Source of the DNA: Solimonas terrae
GTDB taxonomy: Bacteria; Pseudomonadota; Gammaproteobacteria; Nevskiales; Nevskiaceae
Assembly (NCBI RefSeq): GCF_011067135.1
Contig: NZ_JAAMOW010000002.1
Location: 186,001-250,000 of the forward strand
Length of the DNA: 64,000 bases
Direction of reading: 5' to 3'
In this document: in pieces, positions 43,816 to 52,375 of the stretch
Layout of the letters: every line of letters starts with the position of its first letter
Position numbering within the stretch: position 1 is the stretch's first letter
The notes under the pieces: model-generated
What the model was told of the DNA's origin: nothing
Databases searched by the model: none
The model's input: only the letters and a program-made list of their open reading frames with translations
Program-made: the position numbers and the translations under genes

Positions 43816-44037
43816 AATGCGCCGCCGCCGCATGGCGCGCCGCGTCGTGCGAAGCCCCTGCAGGCGTCGGCCACGGGCCTGCACGGCGCCGGCCAGCGTC
43901 GGGGCGGCGAGGTTGTCGCCCGGCCGCGATTCGCCGATCATTGGACAGCGCTGTTGATTTGACGGCGACACCCGCCGACCCCGTTGGCGCCGCCCGCAGA
44001 GGCGGCCGGTCACACAAATTGCCCTGAGGAAAACTGC

Positions 44038-44958
44038 ATGTCCGAGCTGAGATTCGACCAGCGTGTCGCCGTCATCACCGGTTCCGGTCGCGGCCTCGGG
44101 CGTGCCTATGCCGAACTGCTCGCCAGCCTCGGCGCGCGGATCGTCGTCAACGATGTCGGCGGCAGCCTGAAGGGCGAGGGCGCCGACGTCGGTCCGGCGC
44201 AGGAAGTCGTCGACGCGATCAAGGCCGCCGGCGGCGAGGCGGTCGCGAATACCGATTCGGTGGCGACCGAGCAAGGTGGCCGCGCCATCATCCAGTCGGC
44301 GCTCGATCACTACGGCCGTATCGACATCCTCATCCACAACGCCGGCAACGTGCGTCGCGCGCCGCTGCGCGAAATGAGCTACGACGATTTCAATGCCGTG
44401 CTCGACGTGCATCTGCGCGGTGCCTTCCACGTCGTGCGCGAGGCCTTCCCGCGCATGTGCGACCAGCACTACGGCCGCATCGTGCTGACCTCGTCGGTCA
44501 GCGGCCTGTACGGCAACAAGCAGGTCGTCAATTACGCGACTTCGAAGACCGGCATGATCGGCCTGTGCAATGTCGCCGGCCTCGAAGGCGCCGAGCACGA
44601 CGTCAAGTGCAACATCATTGCGCCGGGCGCGGTGACGCGCATGGCCGAAGGCCTGGACACTTCGGTCTATCCGCCGATGGGGCCGGAACTGGTCGCACCG
44701 CTGGTCGCGTGGATGTGCCACGAGCGATGCAATGTCAGCGGCGAAATCCTCAGCGCGATGGCCGGCCGGCTGTCGCGCATGTATCTGGCCGAGACGCCGG
44801 GCGTCTACCGGCCGTCATGGACGATCGACGAAGTCGAGGCGCACATGGCCGCGATCCGCGACACGACGAAGGATCCGTGGATCCTGCCGCCGGTGCCGAT
44901 GGGCCAGCCCGATCACATCCGTCGCAGCTTCGAGATGGCGCGCAAGGGCGGCGCATGA
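44038..44958 (+). CDS. SDR, MFE-2-type (3R)-hydroxyacyl-CoA dehydrogenase-like
   Basis: 306 residues from the ATG at 44038 (GAGGAAA upstream). Starts RFDQRVAVITGSGRGLGRAYAELLASLGARIVVNDVGGSLKGEG, with the NDVGG segment and a long spacer, as in the dehydrogenase part of peroxisomal multifunctional enzyme 2 (17beta-HSD4). NAG, then SSVSGLYGNKQVVNYATSK provide the catalytic triad. NAD(H) preference is expected from the Asp. It would oxidise a 3-hydroxyacyl-CoA made by the double-hotdog hydratase. Its TGA overlaps the next ATG by 4 bp. Confidence 0.92.
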   Translation: MSELRFDQRVAVITGSGRGLGRAYAELLASLGARIVVNDVGGSLKGEGADVGPAQEVVDAIKAAGGEAVANTDSVATEQGGRAIIQSALDHYGRIDILIHNAGNVRRAPLREMSYDDFNAVLDVHLRGAFHVVREAFPRMCDQHYGRIVLTSSVSGLYGNKQVVNYATSKTGMIGLCNVAGLEGAEHDVKCNIIAPGAVTRMAEGLDTSVYPPMGPELVAPLVAWMCHERCNVSGEILSAMAGRLSRMYLAETPGVYRPSWTIDEVEAHMAAIRDTTKDPWILPPVPMGQPDHIRRSFEMARKGGA

Positions 44959-45866
44959 AGATGCCGCGCCTGCTGATGTCGGCGCTGCGCGAACGGTCCG
45001 CCGCACGCTCGATGCCCGATCGTGAAGCATCGTTCGAGCATGGCGGCTATCGGCTGGCCTACGAAGTCTACGGCCCGGATGAAGGCGAGCCGATCATCCT
45101 CGTGCACGGCATCCTGCTCAACACGCACTGCAACCGCGATGTCGCGACCTGGCTGGCGGCCGAAGGTTATCGCGTGATCCTGCTCGACCTGCTCGGCCAC
45201 GGCCGCAGCGACAAGCCGACCAGGGCCGCCGAGCACCGTGTCGATTTCTACGCCGAACAGCTGCTCGGCCTGATGGATCATCTCGGCATCGAACGCGCGA
45301 TCCTCGGCGGCCTGTCGCTGGGCGCGGTGACGACGCTGACCGCGGCCTGCATCGCGCCGCACCGCGTGCGCGCCCTGCTGCTGGAAATGCCGGTCGCCGA
45401 AAGCGGCGTGCCCGCCGCCGCGCTGTTCCTCGTGCCGCTGATGCTGACCACGCATTACGCGCGGCCGGTCTGGCGCCTCCTGACGCGCTTCATGCGCTGG
45501 CTGCCGGAGTCGCCGTATCCGCTGCTCAACAGCGCGATCGTCGCCGGCCGCTCCGACCCCGAAGTCATCCGCGCCGTCCTGCACGGCGTGCTGGTCGGGC
45601 CGATCGTGCCGTCGCAGCGTCGCCGTCGCCACGTTCAGCAGCCGACGCTGGTCATCGGCCACGCCGGCGATCCGCTGCACGCGCTGGCCGACGCCCGCGC
45701 GCTGCGCCGCCACATGCCGAACGCCGAGGTGCTGGTCGCCCGTTCGCTGATCGAGCTGCGCACCCGGCCCGAGCGCCTGCGGCCGGACATCCTCGCATTC
45801 CTGCATCGCGTGCGGAGCGACGGCATCGGCTGCCGGCTGCCGGCAGCCGCCGCCGCCAATGGCTGA
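44955..45866 (+). CDS. Alpha/beta hydrolase
   Basis: 303 residues. Core hydrolase pattern: oxyanion region ILVHGILLNTHCNRD, nucleophile GGLSLGAVT (Ser in G-x-S-x-G), and LLDLLGHGRSDKP. A late Asp is in HAGDPLHALADAR, while the final catalytic His is not obvious: the expected region near the C-terminus reads SLIELRTRPERL, without His. The enzyme may hydrolyse an ester, lactone or thioester, or may have lost full activity. Start ATG overlaps the SDR stop, so they are translationally coupled. Confidence 0.85.
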   Translation: MKMPRLLMSALRERSAARSMPDREASFEHGGYRLAYEVYGPDEGEPIILVHGILLNTHCNRDVATWLAAEGYRVILLDLLGHGRSDKPTRAAEHRVDFYAEQLLGLMDHLGIERAILGGLSLGAVTTLTAACIAPHRVRALLLEMPVAESGVPAAALFLVPLMLTTHYARPVWRLLTRFMRWLPESPYPLLNSAIVAGRSDPEVIRAVLHGVLVGPIVPSQRRRRHVQQPTLVIGHAGDPLHALADARALRRHMPNAEVLVARSLIELRTRPERLRPDILAFLHRVRSDGIGCRLPAAAAANG

Positions 45867-45919
45867 AACGGGACGAGCGCGATCCGGCGGTTGTGATGGT
45901 CGGAAACGCCGAACAGGTC

Positions 45920-46019
45920 CGTCATCGCGAGGCCGCGTGACAGCTACGGCGATCCGGATGTCTCGTTTGCGTCGCGGGATGCTGGATTGCGTCGTCGCCT
46001 CCGCCTCTCCGCAATGACG
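45920..46019. repeat. Inverted-repeat element CGTCAT-GCGAGG
   Basis: CGTCATCGCGAGG (45920-45932) pairs with CCTCTCCGCAATGACG (46004-46019). The inner GGATTGCGTCGTCGCCTCCG resembles CATGCTTCGTCGCCTCCG near 39451-39468. It occupies the gap between convergent genes ending at 45866 and 46045. Confidence 0.5.
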
Positions 46020-46044
46020 CGCTGGGGGCTGATTCAGTTCTTCC

Positions 46045-46500
46045 CTAATCTTCGATGACGGCGAGGCCGCGGCGCCTGAGGTTTGCCAGGGAATCGAGCA
46101 TGCCCTGCAACACCTCGGCTGGGTGCCCCGCCCAGTCTTCGACGATGCCGACCACCTTCAGCGGTTCGCGCGTGCGATAGGACGCCGTCGGATTGCCGGG
46201 AAATTTCCTGTTCGTCAGATTCGGATCGTCCTCGAACGGCCCGCTCGGTTCGACGAGGTAGATGTAGCCGCGGCCGTCCAGACCCGCCAGCGACATCGCC
46301 AGCTCCGCCGCCCAGATTGCGGACTCCAGACGCGTCGAGAAGTAGATGTGATTGGAAATCCGGCCGTCCTCGAAGTTGGACTTCTGCCCGGCGACCAGCC
46401 ACTCACCGATCGCGAGTCCGGCTTTTGTGCCGTGATAGAACGGGCCGGCAAGCTCTTGGCAATTCTCGTGCGAGACAGGGATCCACTCGTTGTCATTCAT
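46045..46500 (-). CDS. arr: Rifampin ADP-ribosyltransferase (Arr)-like protein
   Basis: 151 residues from the ATG at 46500; an in-frame start further upstream (46587) overlaps the GST gene and seems less likely. The sequence is typical Arr: FYHGTKAGLAIGEWLVAG, SNFEDGRISNHIYFSTRLES, AAELAMSLAGLDGRGYIYLVE, PFEDDPNLTNRKFPGNPTAS and EDWAGHPAEVLQGMLDSL. His23 and Tyr53 are spaced like the catalytic His and Tyr of the M. smegmatis enzyme. Arr transfers ADP-ribose from NAD+ to rifamycins and inactivates them. No mobile-element or integron context is visible, so this looks like an intrinsic chromosomal copy. Confidence 0.92.
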   Translation of the reverse strand: MNDNEWIPVSHENCQELAGPFYHGTKAGLAIGEWLVAGQKSNFEDGRISNHIYFSTRLESAIWAAELAMSLAGLDGRGYIYLVEPSGPFEDDPNLTNRKFPGNPTASYRTREPLKVVGIVEDWAGHPAEVLQGMLDSLANLRRRGLAVIED

Positions 46501-46583
46501 GGTCAGAGAGCGTCGTTGATGAGGGGGCGGTGCCCGGATTAAGCGGCAGCGGGGCAAGATCGCGAGGTGCAGCGGAGCGCCGA

Positions 46584-47219
46584 TCAAGCCCGCTTTTCGT
46601 CGGCCAGTGCGAAATGCGCGATCTGATCGTCATACGCCTTCGTGAATGCCGGGCGGCTGGCGACACGCGCCACGTAGGCTTCCGAGGCGGGGCGCGTGCC
46701 GAACGCGCGCAGCGTCGGCACGCGCAGGACATCGGCCATCAGCAGGTCCGCAACCGTGAAGCGATCGGCGGCGAGCCACTCGCGCTGGCCCAGAACATTC
46801 TCCAGCTGATCAAGACGCTTGCCCACCCAGCCGGTGAACGCATTGTCGGCGGCGCCGGAAATCGTCAGAAACCACCACGGGACGCTCACCATCTCGATCG
46901 AATTGAGAGCGGCAATGACCCATTGCAGCGTCTGCGCTTCGCCCGCCGCATCGCGCGGCATCAGCCGGTCGCTTTTCCGTGCAAGGTGCAGGAGCCCGGC
47001 GCCGCTTTCGAAGATTTGCAGATCGCCGTCGCTCAGGAACGGCACCTGTCCGAACGGCTGGCGCTCCAGATGGTTGGTCTCGCGGCCGTCGAACGGCACC
47101 GTCTGCACCGTGTAGGGAAGGCCCGCTTCCTCGCACGCCCATCGCAGACGCAGGTCACGTACAAAGCCGCGAGGCATTTCGGGCACCCAGTCGTAGGTCC
47201 AGATCGTCAACTCGCTCAT
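46584..47219 (-). CDS. Glutathione S-transferase family protein
   Basis: 211 residues from the ATG at 47219, just after AGGAGGATTTGAG. Thioredoxin-like domain with RQPFGQVPFLSDGDLQIFESGAGLLHLAR (cis-Pro and glutathione-binding Glu/Ser) and a C-terminal helical domain with DRFTVADLLMADVLRV. Similar in plan to the GST at 16852. It lies upstream of arr on the same strand with an 83-bp gap. Substrate unknown. Confidence 0.9.
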   Translation of the reverse strand: MSELTIWTYDWVPEMPRGFVRDLRLRWACEEAGLPYTVQTVPFDGRETNHLERQPFGQVPFLSDGDLQIFESGAGLLHLARKSDRLMPRDAAGEAQTLQWVIAALNSIEMVSVPWWFLTISGAADNAFTGWVGKRLDQLENVLGQREWLAADRFTVADLLMADVLRVPTLRAFGTRPASEAYVARVASRPAFTKAYDDQIAHFALADEKRA

Positions 47220-47332
47220 TCTCAAATCCTCCTGGAAAACGGTTCAAAGCTTGAACTCGGCAGCATCGCAAAGCGGCGTCGGCTTGAATGAACGCTTGAA
47301 CCGCACTCGATGTTCCATTTCAGGTTTCGCCC

Positions 47333-47674
47333 TCACGATTGCGGGTCGAGCCCGAAGACACGCAGTTCCTGGTCGCAGCGACAGGCCCGGGCGATACGCG
47401 CCGCCCACGCGACGGCGTCATCGCGCGACGGCAGTTCCAGTACCGTGAAACCGCCGTTCAGCGCCGGCGCCCAGGGATAGCCACCGCTTGCAACCGAGCC
47501 GTCCGCCGACACGAGCACGGGCGGCACGTCTTCGTCGATTCCGCCGCCGAACACGTAAACCCCGGCGGCCTTTGCCTCCTCGATCGCGGCATGCGCATCG
47601 CGGCCCGCCGCTTCCCGTTCGCTGTCCGATACGACCATCGCCGCGCTAGGGAACGAGATCAGGTATTTGGCCAT
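47333..47674 (-). CDS. YCII-related (DGPF) domain protein
   Basis: 113 residues from the ATG at 47674 with a GGAGG site. MAKYLISFPSAAMVV then GVYVFGGGIDEDVPPVLVSADGSVASGGYPWAPALNGGFTVLELPSRDDAVAWAARIARACRC is the YCII/DGPF ferredoxin-like fold common near ECF sigma factors and in catabolic loci. The usual DG-PF segment appears as DGSVASGGYPWAP. Function of the family is mostly unknown. It precedes the GST and arr genes on the same strand. Confidence 0.85.
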   Translation of the reverse strand: MAKYLISFPSAAMVVSDSEREAAGRDAHAAIEEAKAAGVYVFGGGIDEDVPPVLVSADGSVASGGYPWAPALNGGFTVLELPSRDDAVAWAARIARACRCDQELRVFGLDPQS

Positions 47675-47815
47675 CGCGCGCCTCCTCAGAATTGACGGTG
47701 GCCGCGGCGTGGGCGCGGCCGAACAGCTGAGTTCATGTTCGACAAGCCTCGACCGGGCTGGCGCCGGAATCGGTCTTCCGTGGCAAGTGTCCACGCGCAT
47801 GGCCTGCACCAGCCA

Positions 47816-48010
47816 CTACAACCCGTTCACGCCCCGCGCCGACGCATCGCCCGTGAATTGCCAGCTTCCCTGTGCTTTGTGCAGCGTCAGCGTCCGGGTA
47901 CCCTTGTACACGACAACTTTGCCCTGTTGCGTCCCGGTGAACGTCACGGGATAGACGGAGTACGCACGGTCTGGGTTCAATTTCTTATGAATGGGTTTGC
48001 TGATCGCCAT
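47816..48010 (-). CDS. Possible small protein or C-terminal gene remnant
   Basis: 64 codons from an ATG at 48010. The translation, with SVYPVTFTGTQQGKVVVYKGTRTLTLHKAQGSWQFTGDASARG, has beta-strand character unlike the shadow frames around it. Immediately upstream, TAIAAIQMAISKPIHKKL is also protein-like, hinting at a longer gene whose 5' part has been replaced by the acyl-CoA ligase gene. No ribosome site is clear. I do not recognise the family. It could equally be a chance frame. Confidence 0.35.
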   Translation of the reverse strand: MAISKPIHKKLNPDRAYSVYPVTFTGTQQGKVVVYKGTRTLTLHKAQGSWQFTGDASARGVNGL

Positions 48011-48072
48011 CTGGATCGCCGCGATTGCGGTACGGCCTCGCAACGACGGATCTTGCAGCGACGCTGGCGCGC

Positions 48073-49680
48073 TCAGGCTGGGTTGGCGGCGGTCGTGTTC
48101 CCGGCGTAGCGCTCGCGCAACTCCCGCTTGAGGATCTTGCCGCTGGCGTTCTTCGGCAGTTGCTCGACGATCACGACGTGCTTCGGCGTCTTGAAGCCGG
48201 CGATGCGTTCGCGGCAGTGAGCGATGACGGTCTCGGCGTCGAGCACCTGTCCGGCGCGCGGCACGACCACGGCCATCACGGCTTCGATCCAGCGCGGATG
48301 CGGAACGCCGAACACGGCGACTTCGGAAACGGCGGGGTGCGTGAAGATCGTTTCCTCGACCTCGCGACTGGCAACGTTCTCGCCGCCGCTCTTGATCATG
48401 TCCTTCTTGCGGTCGACGACGCTCAGATAACCCTCGTCGTCCATCACGCCGAGATCGCCGCTGTGGAACCAGCCGTTGCGAAAAGCCTCGGCGGTCTTCT
48501 CCGGGTTCTTCCAGTAGCCGAGCATCACGTGCGGGCTGCGGTGGACGATTTCGCCGACCGTGCCGGGCGGCACGGGCCGATCGTCGTCGTCGACGATGCG
48601 GGTTTCGACATTCAGCACCGGCTGGCCGGCCGAGCCGAGCTTGCGCAGCTGGTCTTCGGGCCGCAGCACGGTGGCGCAGGGCGACAGCTCGGTCTGCCCG
48701 TAGAAGTTGAACAGCCGGACCTGCGGCAGGCGGGTGCTGAGTTCCCGGATGACCTCGCGCGGCATGATCGAGGCGCCGTAGTAGCCCTTCTTCAGGGACG
48801 ACAGGTCGCTGCGGTCGAAGTCCGGGTGGCGCAGCAGCGCGATCCACACCGTCGGCGGACAGAACAGTTTGGTCACGCGCTCCTGCGCGATCGTCCGCAG
48901 CAGCGTCGCCGGGTCGGGGCCCGGCAGGATGATGCTGGTCGCGCCGAGGTAGAGATCCGGCGTCAGAAAGGCGTCGAGCTGCGCGCAATGGAACAGCGGC
49001 ATGGGATGAATCGAGATGTCATCGCCGCGCATCTCGCCGTCGATGATGCAGCTGGCGTAGTGCGCATACAGGCAACGGGCCGAGAGCAGGGCGCCTTTGG
49101 GTCGTGATTCGGTGCCGCTGGTATAGAGCATCTGCACCGGTTCGTCGTCGCCGATCGCCACATCCGGCTCCGTCGCGTCGGCGTGCTGCATCCAGTCCTG
49201 TGCACACTCCCAGCCGGCCGGCGGCGCGATGCCCTTGTCGCGGATCACGCCGCGGACCTTGAGCGTCAGCCCGGCCTGCGCGATGGCGGCCACCGCCACC
49301 TCGGCCAGCGCGTCTTCGGCGATCACGCCGCAGACTTCGGCATTGCCGAGGATGTAGGCGATCTCGTCGGCATTCAGCATGAAGTTGATCGGCACCAGCA
49401 CGGCGCCGAGCCGGGCGACGGCGAAGCGGATGACGACGAACGACAGGTTGTTGCGCGACAGCAGCGCGACATGATCGCGGCAGCCGATGCCGCGCGCCGC
49501 CAGTGCCTGCGCGGTGCGGTTCACGGCCTCGTCGAGCGCGGCGAAGCTCAGACGCTGCTCGCCGTAGACCAGCGCGGTCCTGGCCGGCACGCGTGCGGCG
49601 CTGCGGCGCAGCAGGTCGCCGAGGCGGTGGCCGCGCGCGGCCCCGATCGGGTCCGGTACTTCGTTTGCTGTGGCTGTCAT
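48073..49680 (-). CDS. AMP-dependent acyl-CoA synthetase/ligase
   Basis: 535 residues from the ATG at 49680. Motifs: P-loop LYTSGTESRPKGALLS, FNFYGQTELSP (A5), VDRKKDMIKSGGENVASREVEE (A8) and PKNASGKILKRELRE (catalytic Lys). FacL-type fatty- or aryl-acid ligase of the family often annotated as acyl-CoA synthetase or feruloyl/crotonobetaine ligase. It makes acyl-CoA from a free acid. Divergent from the wax-ester synthase gene at 49907, which would consume acyl-CoA. Confidence 0.93.
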   Translation of the reverse strand: MTATANEVPDPIGAARGHRLGDLLRRSAARVPARTALVYGEQRLSFAALDEAVNRTAQALAARGIGCRDHVALLSRNNLSFVVIRFAVARLGAVLVPINFMLNADEIAYILGNAEVCGVIAEDALAEVAVAAIAQAGLTLKVRGVIRDKGIAPPAGWECAQDWMQHADATEPDVAIGDDEPVQMLYTSGTESRPKGALLSARCLYAHYASCIIDGEMRGDDISIHPMPLFHCAQLDAFLTPDLYLGATSIILPGPDPATLLRTIAQERVTKLFCPPTVWIALLRHPDFDRSDLSSLKKGYYGASIMPREVIRELSTRLPQVRLFNFYGQTELSPCATVLRPEDQLRKLGSAGQPVLNVETRIVDDDDRPVPPGTVGEIVHRSPHVMLGYWKNPEKTAEAFRNGWFHSGDLGVMDDEGYLSVVDRKKDMIKSGGENVASREVEETIFTHPAVSEVAVFGVPHPRWIEAVMAVVVPRAGQVLDAETVIAHCRERIAGFKTPKHVVIVEQLPKNASGKILKRELRERYAGNTTAANPA

Positions 49681-49906
49681 TGGTTTTCGGGTTCCGGATC
49701 GTGGTGCGGGCAAAGCTGCGCGAGCGCGTCCGGACTGTCAACGCCGGGTTCCGGTTTCCGCCGGCTGGCGCGGCGGGACCAGCGGCCGCGCCCGGCCAGT
49801 CAACGCCGCTCGTTTCCAGACTGCAGCATTTTCGACGATCATGTTGGTGAAGAGCAGCAGATCCACAAAAGACGCGCTCCCGAAATCCGATCCCGAGGTC
49901 CCCGGC

Positions 49907-51412
49907 ATGAGCAAACTATCTCTCGTCGATGACGCCTTTCTGCGTCTGGAAAGCCGTCGCCAGCCTTTGCACATCGGCATGCTGATGCTGTTCGAGCCGC
50001 CAGCCGATGCGCCGCCGGATTTCGCCGCACGGCTGGCCGAGCGCCTTGGGAAATCGGTGCAGGCCGTGCCGCCTTTCAACCAGCGCCTCGCGCAGCGCCG
50101 CGGGCTGCATTACTGGCAGGAGGACGACGACTTCGACCTCGCACATCACTTCGTGCACATGTCCCTGCCCAAACCGGGCCGCATCCGCGAGCTGCTGGCG
50201 GTCGTCTCGCGCGTGCATTCCGTGCACCTCGATCGCGCCTATCCGCTGTGGCGCATGTACCTGATCGAGGGGCTGGAGGACGGCCGCATCGCGGTCTACC
50301 TGAAAATCCATCATTCGGTCGTCGACGGCGTGGCCGGCATCCGCATGCTGATGAAGTCGATGTCGAACGATCGCGCCGTGTCGGCCGAGATGCCGCCGCC
50401 CTGGGAAGTCGGCGCCGCGAGCAACAAGATGCAGGCGATGCCGATTCCGGTGCCGGCCGTCGAGGGCTTCAGCGCCCTCAAGCTGATGGCGCGCGAAGGC
50501 GTCAACGCGGCGATGCCGGTGATCCGCCGGGTACGGCAGACCCTGCGCGAATTCCGCAACGGCGATCCGGACATCGCGCTGGCCGGCGAGGCGCCGCGTT
50601 CGCTGCTCAACAGCAAGCTCAGCGCCACGCGTCGCTTCGCCGCCCAGCAATATTCGACGCCGCGCATGCGCGCGGTCGGCAAGGCCGCCGGCGCCACGCT
50701 CAACGACGTGGTGCTGGCGATGTGCGGCGGCGCCCTGCGTCGCTATCTGCTGTCGCTCGGCCAGCTGCCGGACAAGCCGCTGATCGCCGGCGTGCCGATC
50801 TCGATCCGTCGCGACGACACCGCGTTCGGCAACGAGGTCGCTTTCACGATCGCGCACCTGGCGACCAACGTCGAAGATCCCCTCGAACGCCTGCAGGCAA
50901 TCAAGCGCTGCATGGACAAGAACAAGGAACGCCTGCAGGCGTTCTCTCCGGCGCAGGTCATGGCCTATGCGGCCACCATGCTGATGCCCGGCGCACTGAA
51001 CATGCTGTTCGGTCGCTCGCAGCACAACGCGCTCGGCAGTGTCGTGGTCTCGCACGTGCCGGGACCGCGCGAGGACATCTACTGGCAGGGTGCGCGGCTG
51101 ACGGGTCTGTATCCGGCGTCGCTGCTGTTCGACACCCTGGCGCTGAACATCACCGTGATCAGCCGGCACGACTACGTCGACTTCGGCCTGATCGCCTGCC
51201 GCAAGTCCGTGCCGCAGATGCAAAGACTGCTCGACTATCTCGAGGACGAACTGGCCGCGCTCGAAGCCCGCGTCGGCATCGTTGCGAGCAGGGCGGTGAC
51301 AAGCGCGGTGCCGGCGACGCCGGCGACCTCGTCGGGCAAGCCGCCGGCCGCGCCGGCGAACAAACGTCCGGCCACGCGCCGCAAGCCGGTTTCGAGGAAG
51401 GAGCCCGCTTGA
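49907..51412 (+). CDS. Wax-ester synthase/diacylglycerol acyltransferase (WS/DGAT)
   Basis: 501 residues from the ATG at 49907. Starts with SLVDDAFLRLESRRQPLHIGMLMLF, the usual WS/DGAT opening, and has PLW at about 113-115 and the catalytic HHxxxDG as IHHSVVDG (His135-His136, Asp140). Further conserved blocks are ATLNDVVLAMCGGALRRYL and SVVVSHVPGPREDIYWQGARL. The tail (about 455-501) is Ala/Pro/Lys-rich and probably disordered. It esterifies a fatty alcohol or diacylglycerol with acyl-CoA, giving storage lipid. It shares a 226-bp divergent region with the ligase at 48073 and is coupled to the SDR downstream. Confidence 0.94.
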   Translation: MSKLSLVDDAFLRLESRRQPLHIGMLMLFEPPADAPPDFAARLAERLGKSVQAVPPFNQRLAQRRGLHYWQEDDDFDLAHHFVHMSLPKPGRIRELLAVVSRVHSVHLDRAYPLWRMYLIEGLEDGRIAVYLKIHHSVVDGVAGIRMLMKSMSNDRAVSAEMPPPWEVGAASNKMQAMPIPVPAVEGFSALKLMAREGVNAAMPVIRRVRQTLREFRNGDPDIALAGEAPRSLLNSKLSATRRFAAQQYSTPRMRAVGKAAGATLNDVVLAMCGGALRRYLLSLGQLPDKPLIAGVPISIRRDDTAFGNEVAFTIAHLATNVEDPLERLQAIKRCMDKNKERLQAFSPAQVMAYAATMLMPGALNMLFGRSQHNALGSVVVSHVPGPREDIYWQGARLTGLYPASLLFDTLALNITVISRHDYVDFGLIACRKSVPQMQRLLDYLEDELAALEARVGIVASRAVTSAVPATPATSSGKPPAAPANKRPATRRKPVSRKEPA

Positions 51413-52341
51413 CCGTGAAATGGACTGTCGAACGGATGCCGCCGCAGAGCGGGCGCATCGCCGTCGTCACGGGCGCCAACAGCGGCCTCGGCCTGCAAAC
51501 GGCGATCGCACTGGCCGGTGCCGGCGCGAAAGTGGTCATGGCCTGTCGCAGTCCCGCCAGGGCCGCGGCGGCGCTGGACACGCTGCGTGAGCGCGTGCCG
51601 CAGGCCGATGCCGAGCTGATGACGCTGGACCTGTCCAGCCTCGCATCGGTGCAGGCGTTTGCCGACGCCTACCGGCAGCGCCACGCGCGGCTGGATCTGC
51701 TGATCAACAATGCCGGCATTCTCGGCGCGCCGTTCGGGCGCACGGTCGACGGCTTCGAGAATCACCTCGGCACCAACCACTTCGGTCACTTCGCGCTGAC
51801 CGGCCGACTGATCGACTGCATCCTGGCGACGCCGGGCGCGCGCATCGTCACGGTCGGCAGCCTTGGCCACTGGCGCGGCAAGCTCGATCTCGACGATCTC
51901 GACTACCAGCGCACGCCGTATGTGCCGTTCGCCGGTTATGCGAACAGCAAGCAGGCCAACCTGCTGTTCGTCACCGAGCTGGCACGGCGGCTGGCGGCGA
52001 AAGGCTCGGACGTGATCGCAGCCGCGGCCCATCCGGGCGGCGCCGACACGACGATCAAGCCGCGCACCGACAGCTTCAAGCAGCGTTTCGAGGATGCGGT
52101 GATTGCGCCGATCGCGCGCCGATACCTGATCAACACCGCGGCACAGGGCGCCTTGCCGACGCTGTACGTGGCGACCATGCCGGGCGTGCAGCACAACGAC
52201 TACTACGGCCCGGATGGCTTTGCCGGTCTGCGCGGTTATCCGGCCAAGGCGCGGCGTCGTGGCAATGCCTGCGACCCGGCGCTGGCGCGACGGCTCTGGG
52301 CGCTTTCCGAGACGCTCACCGGCGTCGCGTATCTGGATTAG
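51409..52341 (+). CDS. SDR, retinol-dehydrogenase/WW-domain-oxidoreductase type
   Basis: 310 residues from a TTG at 51409 that overlaps the WS/DGAT stop (TTGA) and has AAGGAG upstream; GTG 51415 is the alternative. Cofactor loop TGANSGLGLQTA, NNAGILGAP, and catalytic GSLGHWRGKLDLDDL...YVPFAGYANSK. MACRSPARA after strand 2 indicates NADP(H). The long loop between Ser and Tyr is typical of the retinol-dehydrogenase-like SDRs, which act on fatty aldehydes, retinoids or steroids. A fatty-aldehyde-reductase role would supply alcohol to the neighbouring wax-ester synthase; inference. Confidence 0.9.
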   Translation: MTVKWTVERMPPQSGRIAVVTGANSGLGLQTAIALAGAGAKVVMACRSPARAAAALDTLRERVPQADAELMTLDLSSLASVQAFADAYRQRHARLDLLINNAGILGAPFGRTVDGFENHLGTNHFGHFALTGRLIDCILATPGARIVTVGSLGHWRGKLDLDDLDYQRTPYVPFAGYANSKQANLLFVTELARRLAAKGSDVIAAAAHPGGADTTIKPRTDSFKQRFEDAVIAPIARRYLINTAAQGALPTLYVATMPGVQHNDYYGPDGFAGLRGYPAKARRRGNACDPALARRLWALSETLTGVAYLD

Positions 52342-52375
52342 TCCTCGGAACTCCTGATCGCGCTTCGTGGCGGGC

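Noticed and set aside
39654-44721. Two minus-strand open frames of over 700 codons across the CoA-thioester operon
   Set aside because: They overlap five recognisable plus-strand enzymes and show no family motifs.
48073-48988. Long minus-strand frame continuing upstream from the 47816 remnant
   Set aside because: It runs in another frame through the acyl-CoA ligase gene; only the last 65-85 codons look protein-like.
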